From contig JAKACZ010000018.1 of NCBI GenBank assembly GCA_021820965.1, forward strand, positions 1-64,000: 64,000 bases of DNA, read 5' to 3'. The position numbers and the translations under genes are program-made. The DNA comes from Bacillota bacterium (lineage in GTDB: Bacteria; Bacillota; Sulfobacillia; Sulfobacillales; Sulfobacillaceae). The notes under the pieces were generated by a model. It had not been told where the DNA came from. It did no database searches and saw only the letters and a program-made list of their open reading frames with translations. Shown one piece after another: positions 63,240 to 64,000 of this stretch (positions within the stretch are counted from its first letter, which is position 1; each line of letters starts with the position of its first letter).

Positions 63240-63897
63240 CTCCCCTAAGAGCCAGAGCCATGATTGAGATGTCGTCGCTCGGCCGGTCTCGTTCCAGATC
63301 GAGCGCATGGTCCATCAAGTCGCCCACAAACTGTTGAATGTCTTTCGCTTGAAGGGTGGCCAGCCGGCTTTCCCAGCGCTCCCACTCAATAGTCGCGCCA
63401 TAGCGGCGGCCGGCATGCATGAGCCCATCCGAGTACGTTAAAAGAACGCTATCGGCGTCGGCGGGAAGCTCGGCCATGGCGGGGCGTGTCTTGCGATAGG
63501 TACCAATCACCTCGGCATGGCCTTCCAGGTAGAAGACGCGGCCTTCCTGCCTCACCATCACCGGGCAGGGTGCATTACGGGCAATGACCAGCGTATGGGT
63601 GTGCAGATCCACCGACAAAAGCGCCAAGGTGGCGGTGACCCGCCCTTCCCGTGCCGTGTAGAGCATATCCTGCACCGCCCGCGCCACCGCCCCGTCGCGC
63701 GACCCATCGGCAATCAACTGCACCGCCCTCATCGCCACCATACGGCTAATCCGGCGCGCGCCCGGGCCCGATCCCTGGCCGTCGGCCAGAATCAGGGTGA
63801 GACCCCCCAGCGGCCGCTCGACCAGTTCGATGCTATCGCCGCTTTGACCCAGGCCGCCTTTGGGCATTTTGCTCCATGCCACTTCCACCCGGCGCAT
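63193..63897 (-). CDS. SpoIIE/RsbU-type PP2C serine phosphatase
   Basis: A 234-residue phosphatase domain without a sensor or membrane part. Metal-binding motifs are LTLILADGQGSGPGARRIS near residue 35, LLTYSDGLMHAG near 150 and DRPSDDISIMALAL near 210. Such domains dephosphorylate anti-sigma-factor antagonists; a stand-alone form may act in general stress or sporulation control. Its ATG shares one base with the stop of the SelB-like gene upstream, so the two are co-translated. Confidence 0.85.
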   Translation of the reverse strand: MRRVEVAWSKMPKGGLGQSGDSIELVERPLGGLTLILADGQGSGPGARRISRMVAMRAVQLIADGSRDGAVARAVQDMLYTAREGRVTATLALLSVDLHTHTLVIARNAPCPVMVRQEGRVFYLEGHAEVIGTYRKTRPAMAELPADADSVLLTYSDGLMHAGRRYGATIEWERWESRLATLQAKDIQQFVGDLMDHALDLERDRPSDDISIMALALRGDDESALRNLHASIPY

Positions 63898-64000
63898 CAG
63901 CTCACCAACTCCCGGCTGTCTCCGACCCGCCTGGTCACCCGTTCCCGGTCCAAAAGCTCCAAAAACAAAACCGTCATCCTCCGGTTGATGCCCAACGCTT
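63897..64000 (-). CDS. selB: SelB C-terminus (selenocysteine elongation factor), partial
   Basis: The window ends inside a minus-strand gene whose last 33 codons read ALGINRRMTVLFLELLDRERV, then TRRVGDSRELVS. This matches, from memory, the very conserved end of SelB's last winged-helix domain (of the form [28 protein letters not shown]). That domain binds the SECIS hairpin of selenoprotein mRNAs. The frame is open to the window edge. The piece is short, so the call rests on one motif; it gains weight from the UGA-containing redox gene at 25 kb. The 5' portion lies outside the window. Confidence 0.65.
   Translation of the reverse strand, partial: ALGINRRMTVLFLELLDRERVTRRVGDSRELVS

Overview
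The window is G+C-rich bacterial chromosome. It reads as an acidophilic, spore-forming Firmicute of the Sulfobacillus type. The evidence is an intact sporulation sigma-K gene with its pro-sequence, a split GcvPA/GcvPB glycine decarboxylase, a Bacillus-order sufCDSUB operon, a secreted G1 glutamic (acid) peptidase, and gene order matching the Bacillus subtilis secDF-recJ-apt-relA-dtd-hisS-aspS-6S RNA-rarA-cymR-mnmA-yrrD-yrrI-alaS-ireB-ruvX-mltG chromosome segment. The genus is an inference.

Layout. 0.2-0.8 kb: a VanZ-like membrane protein. 1.1-13 kb (minus strand): a zinc-ribbon protein, efp, aroQ, glyA and the whole glycine cleavage system (gcvT-H-PA-PB), then aroB, aroK, aroC, a prepilin peptidase, aroE and a YqeG-type phosphatase; together these cover one-carbon/glycine metabolism and most of the shikimate pathway. 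13.1-18.6 kb (plus): the suf iron-sulfur assembly operon ending in a Rieske ferredoxin, behind a clear promoter with two palindromes. 18.6-19.4 kb (minus): sigK. 19.6-22.75 kb: a mobile-element zone with a decayed IS200-type tnpA and an intact IscB nuclease with its upstream omega-RNA region.

23.8-26.5 kb: a redox island with a CsoR-family repressor, a glutaredoxin, a two-domain thioredoxin-fold protein and a patatin phospholipase. The thioredoxin-fold gene is the main discovery. Its reading frame is interrupted only by one TGA, exactly where the first cysteine of the C-P-Y-C redox motif belongs, and a bacterial SECIS-like hairpin follows at the right distance. The last 104 bases of the window encode what looks like the C-terminus of SelB, the selenocysteine elongation factor. 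Together these argue that the organism uses selenocysteine and that this is a UPYC selenoprotein.

26.4-37.6 kb (minus): mutY, a membrane protein, a catalytically dead PBP-like protein, mltG, a ruvX-DUF1292 fusion, ireB, alaS, an AI-2E-type permease, three small proteins, mnmA and an Rrf2 regulator. 37.8-43.4 kb: an eroded accessory region with a broken DDE transposase, a frameshifted MerR regulator, the acid peptidase, small membrane proteins and a broken nucleosidase. 43.4-46.8 kb: succinate dehydrogenase. 46.8-64 kb: rarA, ltaE, trxA, 6S RNA, a DUF3243 protein, a plus-strand holin-like membrane protein, then aspS, hisS, dtd, relA, apt, recJ, a CDF transporter, secF/secD, a P-loop protein, a SpoIIE-type phosphatase and the selB end. 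I saw no tRNA, rRNA or CRISPR array.
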